From Rhizobium sp. Q54 (GTDB lineage: Bacteria > Pseudomonadota > Alphaproteobacteria > UBA2966 > CAIVPW01), in NCBI GenBank assembly GCA_945947575.1, contig CAMEYM010000017.1, positions 1-64,000 of the forward strand: 64,000 nt of DNA. Direction: 5' to 3'. The notes under the pieces were generated by a model, which had not been told where the DNA came from, did no database searches, and saw only the letters and a program-made list of their open reading frames with translations. Each line of letters starts with the position of its first letter. Positions within the stretch are counted from its first letter, which is position 1. Position numbers and translations under genes: made by a program. Below, in pieces: positions 36,497 to 44,794 of the stretch.

Positions 36497-36934
36497 GTGG
36501 TCAAGCGGCTTGACGAACCCATCGACCACATCGGCTGGGACCTTTGGCAGGCAGCCGCCGTGTGGCAGAGCCGCTTCCAGTCGGACATGGTCGCCGCGGG
36601 CCACGCCTGGTTCGCGGAAGCGCGCGGCGGCGTGCTCGCCCACCTCGATCGCACCGGCAATCGCCAGTCGGATGTCGCGACGCGCATGGGCGTCTCCAAG
36701 CAGGCGGTCCAGCAGCTCGTCGATGGCCTGGTCGCGGACGGCGTCGTCGAGCGCCGCGCCGACCCTACGGATGCCCGCGCCCGCTGGGTCGTGCTGACGG
36801 CGCGCGGCCGTGCGGTCCATGCGGACGCCGACCGCATCAAGCGCGCCATCGAGTCCGAGTGGCAGAAGCGCCTAGGCAAGTCGGCCTTCGCCGCCCTTCG
36901 CCGCGCCCTGCGGGACATCGGCCGCCCTCAATAG
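36497..36934 (+). CDS. MarR-family regulator
   Basis: A 145-residue MarR protein from GTG 36497. The winged helix is residues about 50-100: LDRTGNRQSDVATRMGVSKQ, then AVQQLVDGLVADGVVERRAD followed by DARARWVVLTARGRAV. It is divergent from the DOMON gene, with the palindrome GTCAAGTCACTTGAC between them, the classic arrangement of an autoregulated MarR repressor and its target. The start is less certain: GGGAG lies about 11-15 bases upstream, and an in-frame TTG eight codons earlier would put the start inside the palindrome. Confidence 0.85.
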   Translation: MVKRLDEPIDHIGWDLWQAAAVWQSRFQSDMVAAGHAWFAEARGGVLAHLDRTGNRQSDVATRMGVSKQAVQQLVDGLVADGVVERRADPTDARARWVVLTARGRAVHADADRIKRAIESEWQKRLGKSAFAALRRALRDIGRPQ

Positions 36935-37030
36935 GTTAGGCGGTCAAATCGGAGTGACGAGGGCCCCGGCCCCTTGCCCGGGGTCAGCCTGAAGCCTAGC
37001 CTCCGGCCAGATTTCCTAGGGGAGGTTTCC

Positions 37031-38167
37031 ATGCTTCGTCGTTCATTCCTGGCCGGCTTGGCCGGCGCCGCCGCACTCGCGTCGGCAGCTCGCGCGCAAC
37101 AGGCTCCGGCACCCGCAGCGGGCGGCGGTGCGGCGGCTCCTGCTGCTCCGGCCGCACCCGCGGCGCCTGCGGCACCGCTGGTGCTGCGTCCGGGCGCCAA
37201 GCGCATTGCCATTGCCAGCGGCATCCTGCCTACCGAGGCGATGATCGAGGGCAACAACGGCGATCCGGGCATGAACGCCTTCCTCGTCGAGCTGAAGGCC
37301 CAGGGCCTTGTGCCCGGCCAGGACGTCGCCATCGAGCGCCATTCGGGCGCCCAGTGGAACACCGTGCGCCGCCTGCAGGGCAACCGTTGGAATGCCCTCG
37401 GCGTCACCATCGCCGGCACCAAGCCGGACGTGCTGTTCACCACTTCGAGCTTTGTCGCGCGCGGCGCCGCCACCAATCCGGAGACCGCTCCGCAGACCGT
37501 GGTCATCCTGGGCGACGCCGCCGGCACCGGCCTCATCACCAACATGGCCAAGCCGGGCGCCAACATGACCGGCGTGTCCGGCTCCGCCGGTGCCGCCCGC
37601 GAAGGCATGAAGATCGACCTGCTCAAGGAGGCAGTGCCTGCCGCAATGCGCGTCGCCTACCTGATGAAGAGTCAGGCGATCTCGCCGACTCCGTGGGGCC
37701 AGGCCCAGCTCGCCGCCGCCCGCGCCCAGCGCCAAGGCGTCACGGTTACTCCGGCCTTCATCGACGATCTGCTCGATGACGCCGGTCTCGACGCCACCGC
37801 GCACCTGCGCGCTCTTCTCGAGGCGCAGCGCGCCGGCGCCCAGGGCCTCGTCGTCGCCGAGATGCTCGACCTGTCCGAGTACAGCGCCATGCTTGGCAGC
37901 TACGCGCTCGCCGCCAAGCTGCCCGCCATCGGCTCGACCCGCGACTTCGTCGTCAACGGCGGCCTCGCCAGCTACGGCGCCAACTACAACGACATGTACA
38001 AGAGCGCGGCGCAGCTCGTCGCCCGCATCGTCAAGGGCGAGAAGGCCGGCGACATCGCCGTCGTGCAGGCGCAGCCCGAGCTCGTCATCAGCCAGCGCAA
38101 CGCCCGCCACCTCGGCGTGACGCTGCCGCAGCCGTTCGTGGCCAAGGCCAAAGAAGTGCTGATGTAA
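37031..38167 (+). CDS. ABC transporter substrate-binding protein (ABC_sub_bind type)
   Basis: A 378-residue exported protein. The signal peptide (RRSFLAGLAGAAALASAARA) carries a twin Arg; an Ala/Pro low-complexity linker (residues about 24-50) follows. The mature part shows the PF04392-like pattern NAFLVELKAQGLVPGQDVAI at about 88-107 and the closing LVARIVKGEKAGDIAV ... QPFVAKAKEVLM. Such proteins bind small solutes, but no permease or ATPase gene is adjacent, so it is an orphan subunit. GGGGAGG lies five to eleven bases before the ATG. A strong terminator follows. Confidence 0.85.
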   Translation: MLRRSFLAGLAGAAALASAARAQQAPAPAAGGGAAAPAAPAAPAAPAAPLVLRPGAKRIAIASGILPTEAMIEGNNGDPGMNAFLVELKAQGLVPGQDVAIERHSGAQWNTVRRLQGNRWNALGVTIAGTKPDVLFTTSSFVARGAATNPETAPQTVVILGDAAGTGLITNMAKPGANMTGVSGSAGAAREGMKIDLLKEAVPAAMRVAYLMKSQAISPTPWGQAQLAAARAQRQGVTVTPAFIDDLLDDAGLDATAHLRALLEAQRAGAQGLVVAEMLDLSEYSAMLGSYALAAKLPAIGSTRDFVVNGGLASYGANYNDMYKSAAQLVARIVKGEKAGDIAVVQAQPELVISQRNARHLGVTLPQPFVAKAKEVLM

Positions 38168-38191
38168 CGCTGCCACAGTTCCAATAGTTGA

Positions 38192-38228
38192 AACGGGGAC
38201 CGGCTCGCTGCCGGTCCCCGTTGTGTTT
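38192..38228 (+). terminator. Rho-independent terminator after the substrate-binding protein gene
   Basis: A perfect 13-bp stem (AACGGGGACCGGC / GCCGGTCCCCGTT) with a 5-base loop TCGCT is followed by TTGTGTTT. It starts 24 bases after the stop codon and isolates this gene from the ECF sigma operon that begins 45 bases further on. Confidence 0.85.
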
Positions 38229-38272
38229 CGCAGCGCTCGGATCGAGATTTGGCAACGGGGAGGGAATACCGA

Positions 38273-38876
38273 GTGTCTGCGCTCCTGCGGCCGGACCAAG
38301 GGTCGGCGCGGCCTCTCCATGAGGTCGGCGCCATCGCCGAGCTTGGGCGCCTCATGGCGCAGGCCCAGGGGGGGCGACCGTGTCGCCTACCGTATGTTGC
38401 TCGATCGGCTGGTGCCGCTCCTGCGGCGCTTCGTCGCCCGACAGCTGCGCAACCCGAGCGACGTGGACGAAGTGGTGCAGGACACGCTCCTGACGGTCCA
38501 CACCGCCCGCCACACCTATGACCCCAGCCGGCCGTTCTTGCCGTGGCTGATCGCCATTGCCAGGCGCCGCGTCATCGACCGTTTGCGCAAACAGGGGCGG
38601 GGTTCCGCCCTGGAGGTAGATATCGCCGCCTACGCTGAAACCTTTTTGGTCGAGCCGGCGAACCTATCTGAAGGGGACTGGAGTCCGCGGGCGCTGCAGG
38701 AGGCGATCGACGCGCTGCCAGAAGTGCAGCGGCAGGCGGTCACCATGCTCAAGCTCAAGGAGATGTCTCTGAAGGAGGCCTCGGTTGCGTCCGGATTCAC
38801 GGTGGCGGCTCTCAAGGTGGCGACGCATCGCGCCATTAAGCGGCTGCGCGACCGTTTGCTGGGTACCCCGTCATGA
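38273..38876 (+). CDS. ECF sigma factor, reading frame broken at a G7 tract
   Basis: A GTG start at 38273 has a strong GGGGAGGG eight bases before it and reads VSALLRPDQG ... AELGRLMAQAQGG to a run of seven G at 38368-38374. There the ECF text continues only in the next frame: DRVAYRMLLDRLVPLLRRFV, DEVVQDTLLTVHTARHTY (region 2), then ALPEVQRQAVTMLKLKEMSL (region 4), ending at 38876. With six G the frames join as the standard AQAQGGDRVAYR. So the gene has one extra G: a sequencing error, a real inactivating change, or a slippage switch. The stop overlaps the anti-sigma gene by ATGA. An alternative short start after the tract would lose the N-terminal helix. Confidence 0.8.
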
Positions 38877-39511
38877 GCACGGCGTTGATCGAGTCGCTTG
38901 TCGCGGGCGCAACTCCCGTCCGCCGCCTGCGCGCCTCGTGGTTGCGCGCCGCGCAATGGCTGGCGTTCGCCACGATCATGCTCGTGGTGTTCTCGCTATC
39001 GCATTCTTTCCGCTACAACATCGAGCACTGCCTGCGCGCGCCGCTATGGTTGGCGATGTGCATCGGTGCGGTGACGACGGCGGCACTCGCGGCGGTCGCT
39101 GCATTGGAGCTCGGTGTGCCGGGTCGATCCCGCTTGTGGGCGCTGCTGCCATTGCCGACCCTGGCGGTGTGGACCTCTGCCATTGTCACGCGCGAGCGCT
39201 GGATCGACACCAGCCGCGACGCGTTGGGCTGGCCCGGCATTGCCGACTGCCTGGCGACCGTCGTCTTGATCGGCGTTCCGCTCGGGATCGCCATGACCAT
39301 CATGCTGCGCCGCGCCGCAGTGCTGCAACCCGCGCTTACGGCCATGCTGGGCGGGATCGCGGTGGCCGGAGTGGTCTCGGCCGCCTTGCACATCTTCCAT
39401 CCGTTGCACGCCACGCTTTGGCTCGTTCTGTCCAATGCCGGCGTCGCGGCACTGTTTGCAGGTCTCGGACTCTTGCTTGCGCCGCGCCTGCTCGCTCCGA
39501 CGGCGCGGTAA
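38873..39511 (+). CDS. NrsF/DUF1109-family anti-sigma factor
   Basis: A 212-residue protein with six predicted membrane helices, for example LAFATIMLVVFSLSHSF and LWLVLSNAGVAALFAGLGLL. The family fits DUF1109 (NrsF): a short cytoplasmic N-terminus (STALIESLVAGATPVRRL) before the helices. NrsF proteins hold a cognate ECF sigma factor at the membrane and release it on metal or oxidative stress, as with SigF-NrsF of Caulobacter. Overlap of its ATG with the sigma stop supports pairing. Confidence 0.82.
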   Translation: MSTALIESLVAGATPVRRLRASWLRAAQWLAFATIMLVVFSLSHSFRYNIEHCLRAPLWLAMCIGAVTTAALAAVAALELGVPGRSRLWALLPLPTLAVWTSAIVTRERWIDTSRDALGWPGIADCLATVVLIGVPLGIAMTIMLRRAAVLQPALTAMLGGIAVAGVVSAALHIFHPLHATLWLVLSNAGVAALFAGLGLLLAPRLLAPTAR

Positions 39512-39548
39512 GCCCGTACACACTCACGCCAACGACGAGGACGTACCT

Positions 39549-40406
39549 ATGAAGTGGATTCTTCCGATACTGGTTGCCGCGCTGCTTTGGCCGGCCGCAG
39601 CTTTGGCGCAGGCCAAGGAATTTCAGGACTGCCCCGAGTGCCCGAAGATGGTCGAGGTCCCGGCCGGCAAGATGATGCGCAGCGACAAGTTCGGAGCACC
39701 CGAATTCGAGGTGACCATCGCCAAGCCGTTCGCGGTCGGCAAGTTCGAGGTCACGTGGGCCGAGTTCGATGTCTTCGTCGACGCCACCAAGCGCGAAGGC
39801 AAGGGCTGCAACTGGTTCTCCCTGGTCGGTCCGCGCCCGCAGGCGGACAAGGATTGGAACGCAGCGTTCGACGAAGCGGTGCACATCCAGGACGAGACCG
39901 AGCCGGTGCTCTGCGTCAGCTGGGACGACGCCAAGGCCTATGTCGTCTGGCTCGCCGAGAAGGCCGGCAAGAAGTATCGCCTGCTCACCGAGGCCGAGTG
40001 GGAGTGGGCGGCGCGCGCCGGCAGCCCCAACAACTCCGCCTGGTGGACTACCGCCAACACGCCGCAGTTCGAGATGGCCAACTGCGCCGACTGCCCGGGC
40101 ATCGACACCATGGGCCGCGAAGACTGGCTGTTCACCTTCCCGGTCGGCAAGTACCAGCCGAACAAGTATGGCCTCTACGATATGCCGGGCAACGCCGCGG
40201 AATGGGTCGAGGACTGCGTAAACCCGTCCCTAGCGAATGCGCCCAAGGACGGCACCGCCTGGACCCAAGGCAACTGCAACCAGCGCATCGTGCGCGGCGG
40301 CAGCTGGCACCACGAGCGCGCGTTCCTGGCCGGCTTCCGCCAGCCGACGCCCGCGACCCTGCGTATCAACGACATCGGCTTCCGCGTCGCCCGCGATCTC
40401 GAATAG
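39549..40406 (+). CDS. Exported SUMF1/FGE-fold protein lacking the FGE cysteines
   Basis: A 285-residue exported protein with a signal peptide (KWILPILVAALLWPAAALAQ). The formylglycine-generating-enzyme fold is clear: MVEVPAGKMMRSDKFG, VGKFEVTWAEFDVFV, YRLLTEAEWEWAARAG, YGLYDMPGNAAEWVEDC and IVRGGSWHHERAFL. Genuine FGEs carry two catalytic Cys in the last segment (SYHCHKSYC-like); here that stretch reads SWHHERAFL, so sulfatase maturation is unlikely. Four Cys near residues 28-31 and 182-185 (DCPECP, CADC) could form disulfides. It is 37 bases after the anti-sigma gene and probably in the ECF regulon. Confidence 0.85.
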   Translation: MKWILPILVAALLWPAAALAQAKEFQDCPECPKMVEVPAGKMMRSDKFGAPEFEVTIAKPFAVGKFEVTWAEFDVFVDATKREGKGCNWFSLVGPRPQADKDWNAAFDEAVHIQDETEPVLCVSWDDAKAYVVWLAEKAGKKYRLLTEAEWEWAARAGSPNNSAWWTTANTPQFEMANCADCPGIDTMGREDWLFTFPVGKYQPNKYGLYDMPGNAAEWVEDCVNPSLANAPKDGTAWTQGNCNQRIVRGGSWHHERAFLAGFRQPTPATLRINDIGFRVARDLE

Positions 40407-40416
40407 CGCACCCATG

Positions 40417-40440
40417 CCCTCCCGCCTCACGGCGGGAGGG
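40417..40440. terminator. Bidirectional hairpin terminator
   Basis: A perfect 10-bp stem CCCTCCCGCC / GGCGGGAGGG with a TCAC loop sits between the convergent SUMF1-like and Cys-rich genes, 10 bases from either stop. On the plus strand it is followed by TTGGTGTGT, a weak T tract. Confidence 0.7.
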
Positions 40441-40450
40441 TTGGTGTGTA

Positions 40451-40690
40451 CTAGTCGCTGAGGACCTTGGTTGCGGGCCGTGGCGCGCAGCAGTCGCCCT
40501 CGGCCTGCATGGGTGGACAAAGCATCGTGCCGTACGAGCAGTACACGCAGCAGTCGCCGTGCTTCGGCCTCAGCAGGGCGCCGCAACTCCTGCAGTCGTA
40601 GAAGAACTGGCAGTAGTCCGTCGGCATGATCTCTTCATGCCGGGTGCCGCATTCCGGGCAGGTCAGGACCGAGCGCAGTTCCACGGCCAT
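40451..40690 (-). CDS. Small cysteine-rich (zinc-ribbon-like) protein
   Basis: A 79-residue protein with 11 Cys residues. LTCPECGTRHEEIMPTDYCQ, CRSCGALLRPK and GDCCVYCSYGTMLCP are conserved in a family of small Cys-rich proteins in Proteobacteria, often next to mercury, thiol or copper genes. The CxxC pairs suggest zinc or other soft-metal binding. It lies head-to-tail downstream of ccdA on the same strand (57 bases), so metal or thiol redox chemistry is likely but unproved. Confidence 0.75.
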   Translation of the reverse strand: MAVELRSVLTCPECGTRHEEIMPTDYCQFFYDCRSCGALLRPKHGDCCVYCSYGTMLCPPMQAEGDCCAPRPATKVLSD

Positions 40691-40747
40691 GGGCGGGCAA
40701 TGCCCGTTCCACCGCTGGAAGGTCCAATCAACTCGCGGTGTAGTCCG

Positions 40748-41464
40748 CTAGTAGCGGGTGGCGAGGTTGAGCAGCCACTCCGGGGTGAGGGCAATCAGCC
40801 ATGTCTGCACGTCGCGCTCGAAGCCGGTGATGATGCTGATGCCGACGATCAGCACCACCGCGCCGAACACCATCTTCACGCCGCGCCCCGAGGCGGCAAT
40901 CTTGCCGCGCCAGCGCAATAACAGCTCGCGCGACAGCGAGCCGAGGATCAACAGCGGCAAAGCCGCGCCGATTCCGAACAGCGCCATGGTCAGGGCGACT
41001 TCGCCGAGGTTCTCGCCGCGGCTCGCCATGATCGAGGCGGCGCCCAGGGTAGGACCGACGCACGGGACCCACACCACGCCGAGCAGCAGGCCAATGACGA
41101 GCTGCCCCTGCCAGCCCTCGGGCGTCACCTTCTGCATCCAGCCGTCCGCCATCGAGCCCAAGCCGGATCCTGCCAGCGCCAGGCGCTGTTGCAGCGGCGA
41201 GCTCAGCAACACGAGGCCGAGGACGATCAAGATGCTGCCCGCGATGTACTGGAACAGCTCGGCGTCCAGCCCGATGCCGAAGCCGATGGTGGCGACGAAC
41301 AGTCCGACGCCGACGAACGAAACGATCAGTCCGCCGGCCAGGGCGAACGGGCCATAGCGATGCGCGCCCGCGGCGCTCGCCACCACGATGGGCAAGAGCG
41401 GCAGTACGCACGGATTGATGATGGTAAGCACCCCGGCAAGGAAGCCGAGGAAATAGGTAGTCAT
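40748..41464 (-). CDS. CcdA/DsbD-type thiol-disulfide transmembrane carrier
   Basis: A 238-residue protein with six predicted helices. The reactive cysteines sit in NPCVLPLLPIVV (residues about 18-29) and WVPCVGPTLGAA (about 115-126), the hallmark pair of CcdA proteins. It passes reducing equivalents from cytoplasmic thioredoxin to the periplasm, for cytochrome c or metal-site maintenance. The thioredoxin-like exported protein gene directly upstream gives a split DsbD-like pair. Confidence 0.9.
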   Translation of the reverse strand: MTTYFLGFLAGVLTIINPCVLPLLPIVVASAAGAHRYGPFALAGGLIVSFVGVGLFVATIGFGIGLDAELFQYIAGSILIVLGLVLLSSPLQQRLALAGSGLGSMADGWMQKVTPEGWQGQLVIGLLLGVVWVPCVGPTLGAASIMASRGENLGEVALTMALFGIGAALPLLILGSLSRELLLRWRGKIAASGRGVKMVFGAVVLIVGISIITGFERDVQTWLIALTPEWLLNLATRY

Positions 41465-41542
41465 GTGACCTCGCTCACGCGCCCGCCGCGGCCACGGCCG
41501 CGACAGGCGCTATGAGTAAGTTCGCTGCGTGCGGGCGTTTGG

Positions 41543-41932
41543 TTACAGCCCGGTCGCCAGCAGGTCGAGGATCGGGCCCTCTTGGGTTGCGCCGGCCGAG
41601 CGGCCGGTTTCTTTGGTGCCCTTGAACACGACGAGGGTCGACTGGCGCTGGGCGTTGAACTTGCGCACCAGGTCCTTCTGGGTGTCCCAGTCGATGTTGA
41701 AGGTGACGACGTCCTTGTACTTGTCGCTGGCCAATGCCTTGGCAAGGATCGGACGCTGCGCCGCGCACTGCGGGCACCAGTCGGCATGGACCTGGACCAG
41801 GATGGTCTTGTTCGCCGCCTGCGCAGCCGTGAAGGCCGCGTCGTCGAACACGACCGGCGCAATAGCGATCGCGGCCGCGATCGGCGAGAGCAAGAAGGCG
41901 AGAACGGTGGCAATCAGAGTACGCCGCAACAT
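41543..41932 (-). CDS. Exported thioredoxin-like protein
   Basis: A 129-residue protein from the ATG at 41932, chosen because GGGGAGG lies nine bases before it; a GTG-type start earlier is less good. A signal peptide (RRTLIATVLAFLLSPIAAA) is followed by a thioredoxin domain with the active site ADWCPQCAAQRPI (residues about 54-66) and the cis-Pro-type segment RQSTLVVFKG, in which the usual cis-Pro position reads Ser-Thr. It probably receives electrons from the CcdA protein encoded 78 bases downstream. Confidence 0.88.
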   Translation of the reverse strand: MLRRTLIATVLAFLLSPIAAAIAIAPVVFDDAAFTAAQAANKTILVQVHADWCPQCAAQRPILAKALASDKYKDVVTFNIDWDTQKDLVRKFNAQRQSTLVVFKGTKETGRSAGATQEGPILDLLATGL

Positions 41933-42101
41933 GTGGTGACCTCCCCTAGGCATCGAAAAGCATGCGCCCGCACGATGCGGACTTCATGGGCCGGAGTGTC
42001 GCCAGAATGGCTGCTCCCTGCAATTCAGCTTTGCGCGAGCGACACCGGTCGCGGTCTATTCCAGTAACGTATTGATATAGCCAGTAAATCCAGGACGCGG
42101 C

Positions 42102-43547
42102 TCAGCGGAGCGCTTCGTATAGCGCCGCCGGTGTGCGGAAGTCGGGGCCGGCGAGTGCGCCGAGGGCGTCGTCCACGTACTCGGGCCGCCGCATGCCGTT
42201 GAGCACGCACGTGATGCCGGGGGTATGGAGGAGGGCGGCCATCGCCTTCTGCGACAGGGACCAGCCCCGCACCTCCGCCGGCAGGTACGCGTCGAGAATC
42301 TTGTGCAGCCCGGCGTTGGCGGCACGGCCGCGCGCCGCGGCCTCGGTGCCGAGCGCCGCCATCAGCAGGTTGAGCTCGCCCGTGTATTCCGCCGCCCACG
42401 TCTGGAAGGCCGCCGCCTGGGCTTCCTTGACGCCCGCTGCGGCCTCGCGCAAACTCAGACCGAACTGCGCATGCACTTGCGCCTCGACCTGCCGCCACTG
42501 CTGCAGGTTCTGGGCGCTGCGCGCCGCTGTCACCAGCTGCGCGCCCCAGGCGACTCCCTTGCGTGGCGCGCGCGCCTCGAGCGCGGCCACCTTCGCCATT
42601 TGATCAGCGACCGTCGCTGGCGTCGCCGGCACGACGCCGTCGGCCAGGCGAACCAGGCGCTCGTCCTTGTAAGCATTGAGCGGGCGGTTAGCGAGCACGG
42701 CCAGGTTCTTCGCGCTTGCGTACGTCAGCGCCGGCAGCGTGCCGCCGGCGTTGTTCGCAGTGAGCATGGGACCGCTCTCGTAGAGATTGGCCGGCAGTTG
42801 CACCACGGCAAAGTGGTGCTGCGGCGTGATGCGCTCGGCGATGTCGTGCATGCGGTCGAGGGACGTCGCCTCCGGGTCGTCGGGCGCCGCGCCGAACGTG
42901 TTCGACGACACGCCGTACCAGGCGATGCGGCCGCGCTGGACCTCGTCCTCGAGCTGAACGAAGGCGCTGGCGATGCGGCGATAGAACTCGTCGCGCAACA
43001 CGCCGAGGTTCCCGGTCTGCTTGCGCTTCACCGCGTCGGAGAAGAAGTACTCCGGGTTGTGCAGCAGGTAGACGTCGATGGTCTTCAGGTGCAACCGGTC
43101 CAGGGAGCGCGCCAGCTGATCCGCCACGAACCCGGGATGCAGGCAATGCCAGCACCCGTCCATGTACTTCACCATGTCGCCGAACGGCTGGCCCTCGCGC
43201 TCGCGGGCGCGCGACAGCGCCAGCGCCTGGCCCTGCACGTAGCCGACCTTGGAGACGACGATCGTCTCCTCGCGCGGGCGCGCGGCGAGTACGGCGCCGA
43301 TGGTGCGCTCGCTCGATCCGTCGGTGTAGTTGGTGGACGTGTCGATCAGATTGACGCCGCGATCGATGGATCGCGCCAGCGCCGCGGCGTGCTCGGGCGT
43401 GCGCTCGTCCACCCGGTATGTGCCGAAGCCGAGCGCCGAGGTGACCAATCCGGTGCGGCCGAACGTCCGGTAGGCGAAAGCAGGCAGGCCCGCCGCACGC
43501 CCGCGCTCCGCCGCTCGTTGCGTCCCCGCCGCGGTGGCGCCGCTCAT
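42102..43547 (-). CDS. Aldo/keto reductase with long C-terminal extension
   Basis: A 481-residue protein; typical members have 300-340. The AKR barrel (residues about 22-330) has GFGTYRVDERTP, the catalytic Asp and Tyr in NLIDTSTNYTDGSSERTIG, Lys in IVVSKVGYVQG and His in DVYLLHNPEYFF. A conserved CWHCLHPGFVADQLARSLD segment occurs in this large subgroup. The extension (about 330-481) is helical and ends PGITCVLNGMRRPEYVDDAL, the usual AKR terminal helix, so the extra residues lie inside the fold. It overlaps the propeller gene by ATGA. Confidence 0.85.
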   Translation of the reverse strand: MSGATAAGTQRAAERGRAAGLPAFAYRTFGRTGLVTSALGFGTYRVDERTPEHAAALARSIDRGVNLIDTSTNYTDGSSERTIGAVLAARPREETIVVSKVGYVQGQALALSRAREREGQPFGDMVKYMDGCWHCLHPGFVADQLARSLDRLHLKTIDVYLLHNPEYFFSDAVKRKQTGNLGVLRDEFYRRIASAFVQLEDEVQRGRIAWYGVSSNTFGAAPDDPEATSLDRMHDIAERITPQHHFAVVQLPANLYESGPMLTANNAGGTLPALTYASAKNLAVLANRPLNAYKDERLVRLADGVVPATPATVADQMAKVAALEARAPRKGVAWGAQLVTAARSAQNLQQWRQVEAQVHAQFGLSLREAAAGVKEAQAAAFQTWAAEYTGELNLLMAALGTEAAARGRAANAGLHKILDAYLPAEVRGWSLSQKAMAALLHTPGITCVLNGMRRPEYVDDALGALAGPDFRTPAALYEALR

Positions 43548-44794
43548 CGCGGCAGCCTGTCCGCCGACAGGATCTGGCGCCAGGTCGCGCCGCCGTCGCG
43601 CGACTCGAACACCGTGGCGCGGGGGCCGGAGAGGAAGACGTGCCGGGCGTCGATGCGGCTCCACACCATATGGGTTGGCAGACCGCGCTCGCGCGCATAC
43701 TCGCCCGGCAGCCTTGCCTTGGTCTGCCAGGTGCGGCCGCCATCGCGGCTCTCCGTGATGCTGTCGTCCGTGGCGCCGAGCAGGTGCAGCCCCGCGGCGT
43801 CGTGCGGATCGAAGGTGGCGACGTTCATGCGCGCCGTTCGCGTGAGGGTGACTCCGCCGTCCGCCGACCAGTAGCCGGCGTTGCTCGACGCCGTCGCGTA
43901 CACGCGCAAGGCGTTGCGCGGCGCGACAGCCAGCTCCAGCAGCGCCTGCTCGCGCGGGTCCGCGCTCATGCCGCGCAGGGACGCCGACCACGTGCGGCCG
44001 CCGTCGGTGGAGCGCAACACGCCGCGCTGAGGCGCTTCGCCGAAGTTGCCCGGGCCCCCGGCCGGCAGCTTGGCAAAGGTGCCCGCGACAATAACATTGG
44101 GGTTGGCTTCGTCGATGCGCAGCGCCACGACGCGCAGGTCGGAAATATAGAGCGCGTCGAGCTCGCGCCACGTCGCGCCGCCATCGGTGGTCTTGTAGAT
44201 CGAGCCGCGCGTGTTGAAGTACGTCCCGCTCGCGCACACCGGCGGCGGATTGGAGCAAGGACCGCCGTTGACACCCACGTACATCGTGTTGAAGTCGGTG
44301 GGGTCGATGGCGAGAGTGACCGCGGCCGTGTTCATGCTCGGCCCGACCCGCTGCGTCCACGTCGCGGCGCCGTCGTTCGAGCAGTACACGCCGTTGGTGC
44401 CGGCGCTGGTCGGCGAGCTCAGCAGCCCAGGCCCGCCGGCGCGCGCGATGCAGAGCTGGGCCGGGCTCTTGGCGTTGATGACCGTCTCGTAGAACTCCTC
44501 GAAGCAGGGCAGGCCCGAGCCGTCGTTGCGCGCCCACGCCTTGAGGCCCGCGTCGGCGCGCAGCCAGGTCGCGCCGCCGTCGACCGATTTGAAGAAGCCT
44601 TCCTGCTCGACGCCGACGTACAGGATGCGGTCATCGGTCGGGTCTACCGCGAACGAACGCTGGGTGCGCTGCGGGAACGAGTGCGGCACGCACGCAAGGG
44701 CCTGCACCCGCGGCGGGCCGCCGGGTGCCTGGCCGGTGGCCGGGACGGGCAGTGCTGCCAGCGCGAACACGAGGGCGGCGGCCGCGCGCCGCAC
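43544..44794 (-). CDS. Exported Asp-box (BNR/Ycf48-like) beta-propeller
   Basis: A 416-residue exported protein beginning with GTG directly beside the upstream stop. A signal peptide (AAAALVFALAALPVPATGQ) precedes seven Asp-box repeats: SVDGGATW, SNDGAATW, TTDGGATW, STDGGRTW, SADGGVTL, SRDGGRTW and SRDGGATW. This fits a seven-bladed BNR/sortilin-like propeller. Members are found among sialidases, Ycf48 assembly factors and many unknown exported proteins; catalytic sialidase residues are not evident. Part of the M48 - propeller - AKR operon. Confidence 0.85.
   Translation of the reverse strand: MRRAAAALVFALAALPVPATGQAPGGPPRVQALACVPHSFPQRTQRSFAVDPTDDRILYVGVEQEGFFKSVDGGATWLRADAGLKAWARNDGSGLPCFEEFYETVINAKSPAQLCIARAGGPGLLSSPTSAGTNGVYCSNDGAATWTQRVGPSMNTAAVTLAIDPTDFNTMYVGVNGGPCSNPPPVCASGTYFNTRGSIYKTTDGGATWRELDALYISDLRVVALRIDEANPNVIVAGTFAKLPAGGPGNFGEAPQRGVLRSTDGGRTWSASLRGMSADPREQALLELAVAPRNALRVYATASSNAGYWSADGGVTLTRTARMNVATFDPHDAAGLHLLGATDDSITESRDGGRTWQTKARLPGEYARERGLPTHMVWSRIDARHVFLSGPRATVFESRDGGATWRQILSADRLPR

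Noticed and set aside
39549-40406. Annotation as a true formylglycine-generating enzyme
   Set aside because: The two active-site cysteines of the family are missing, so only the fold is claimed.
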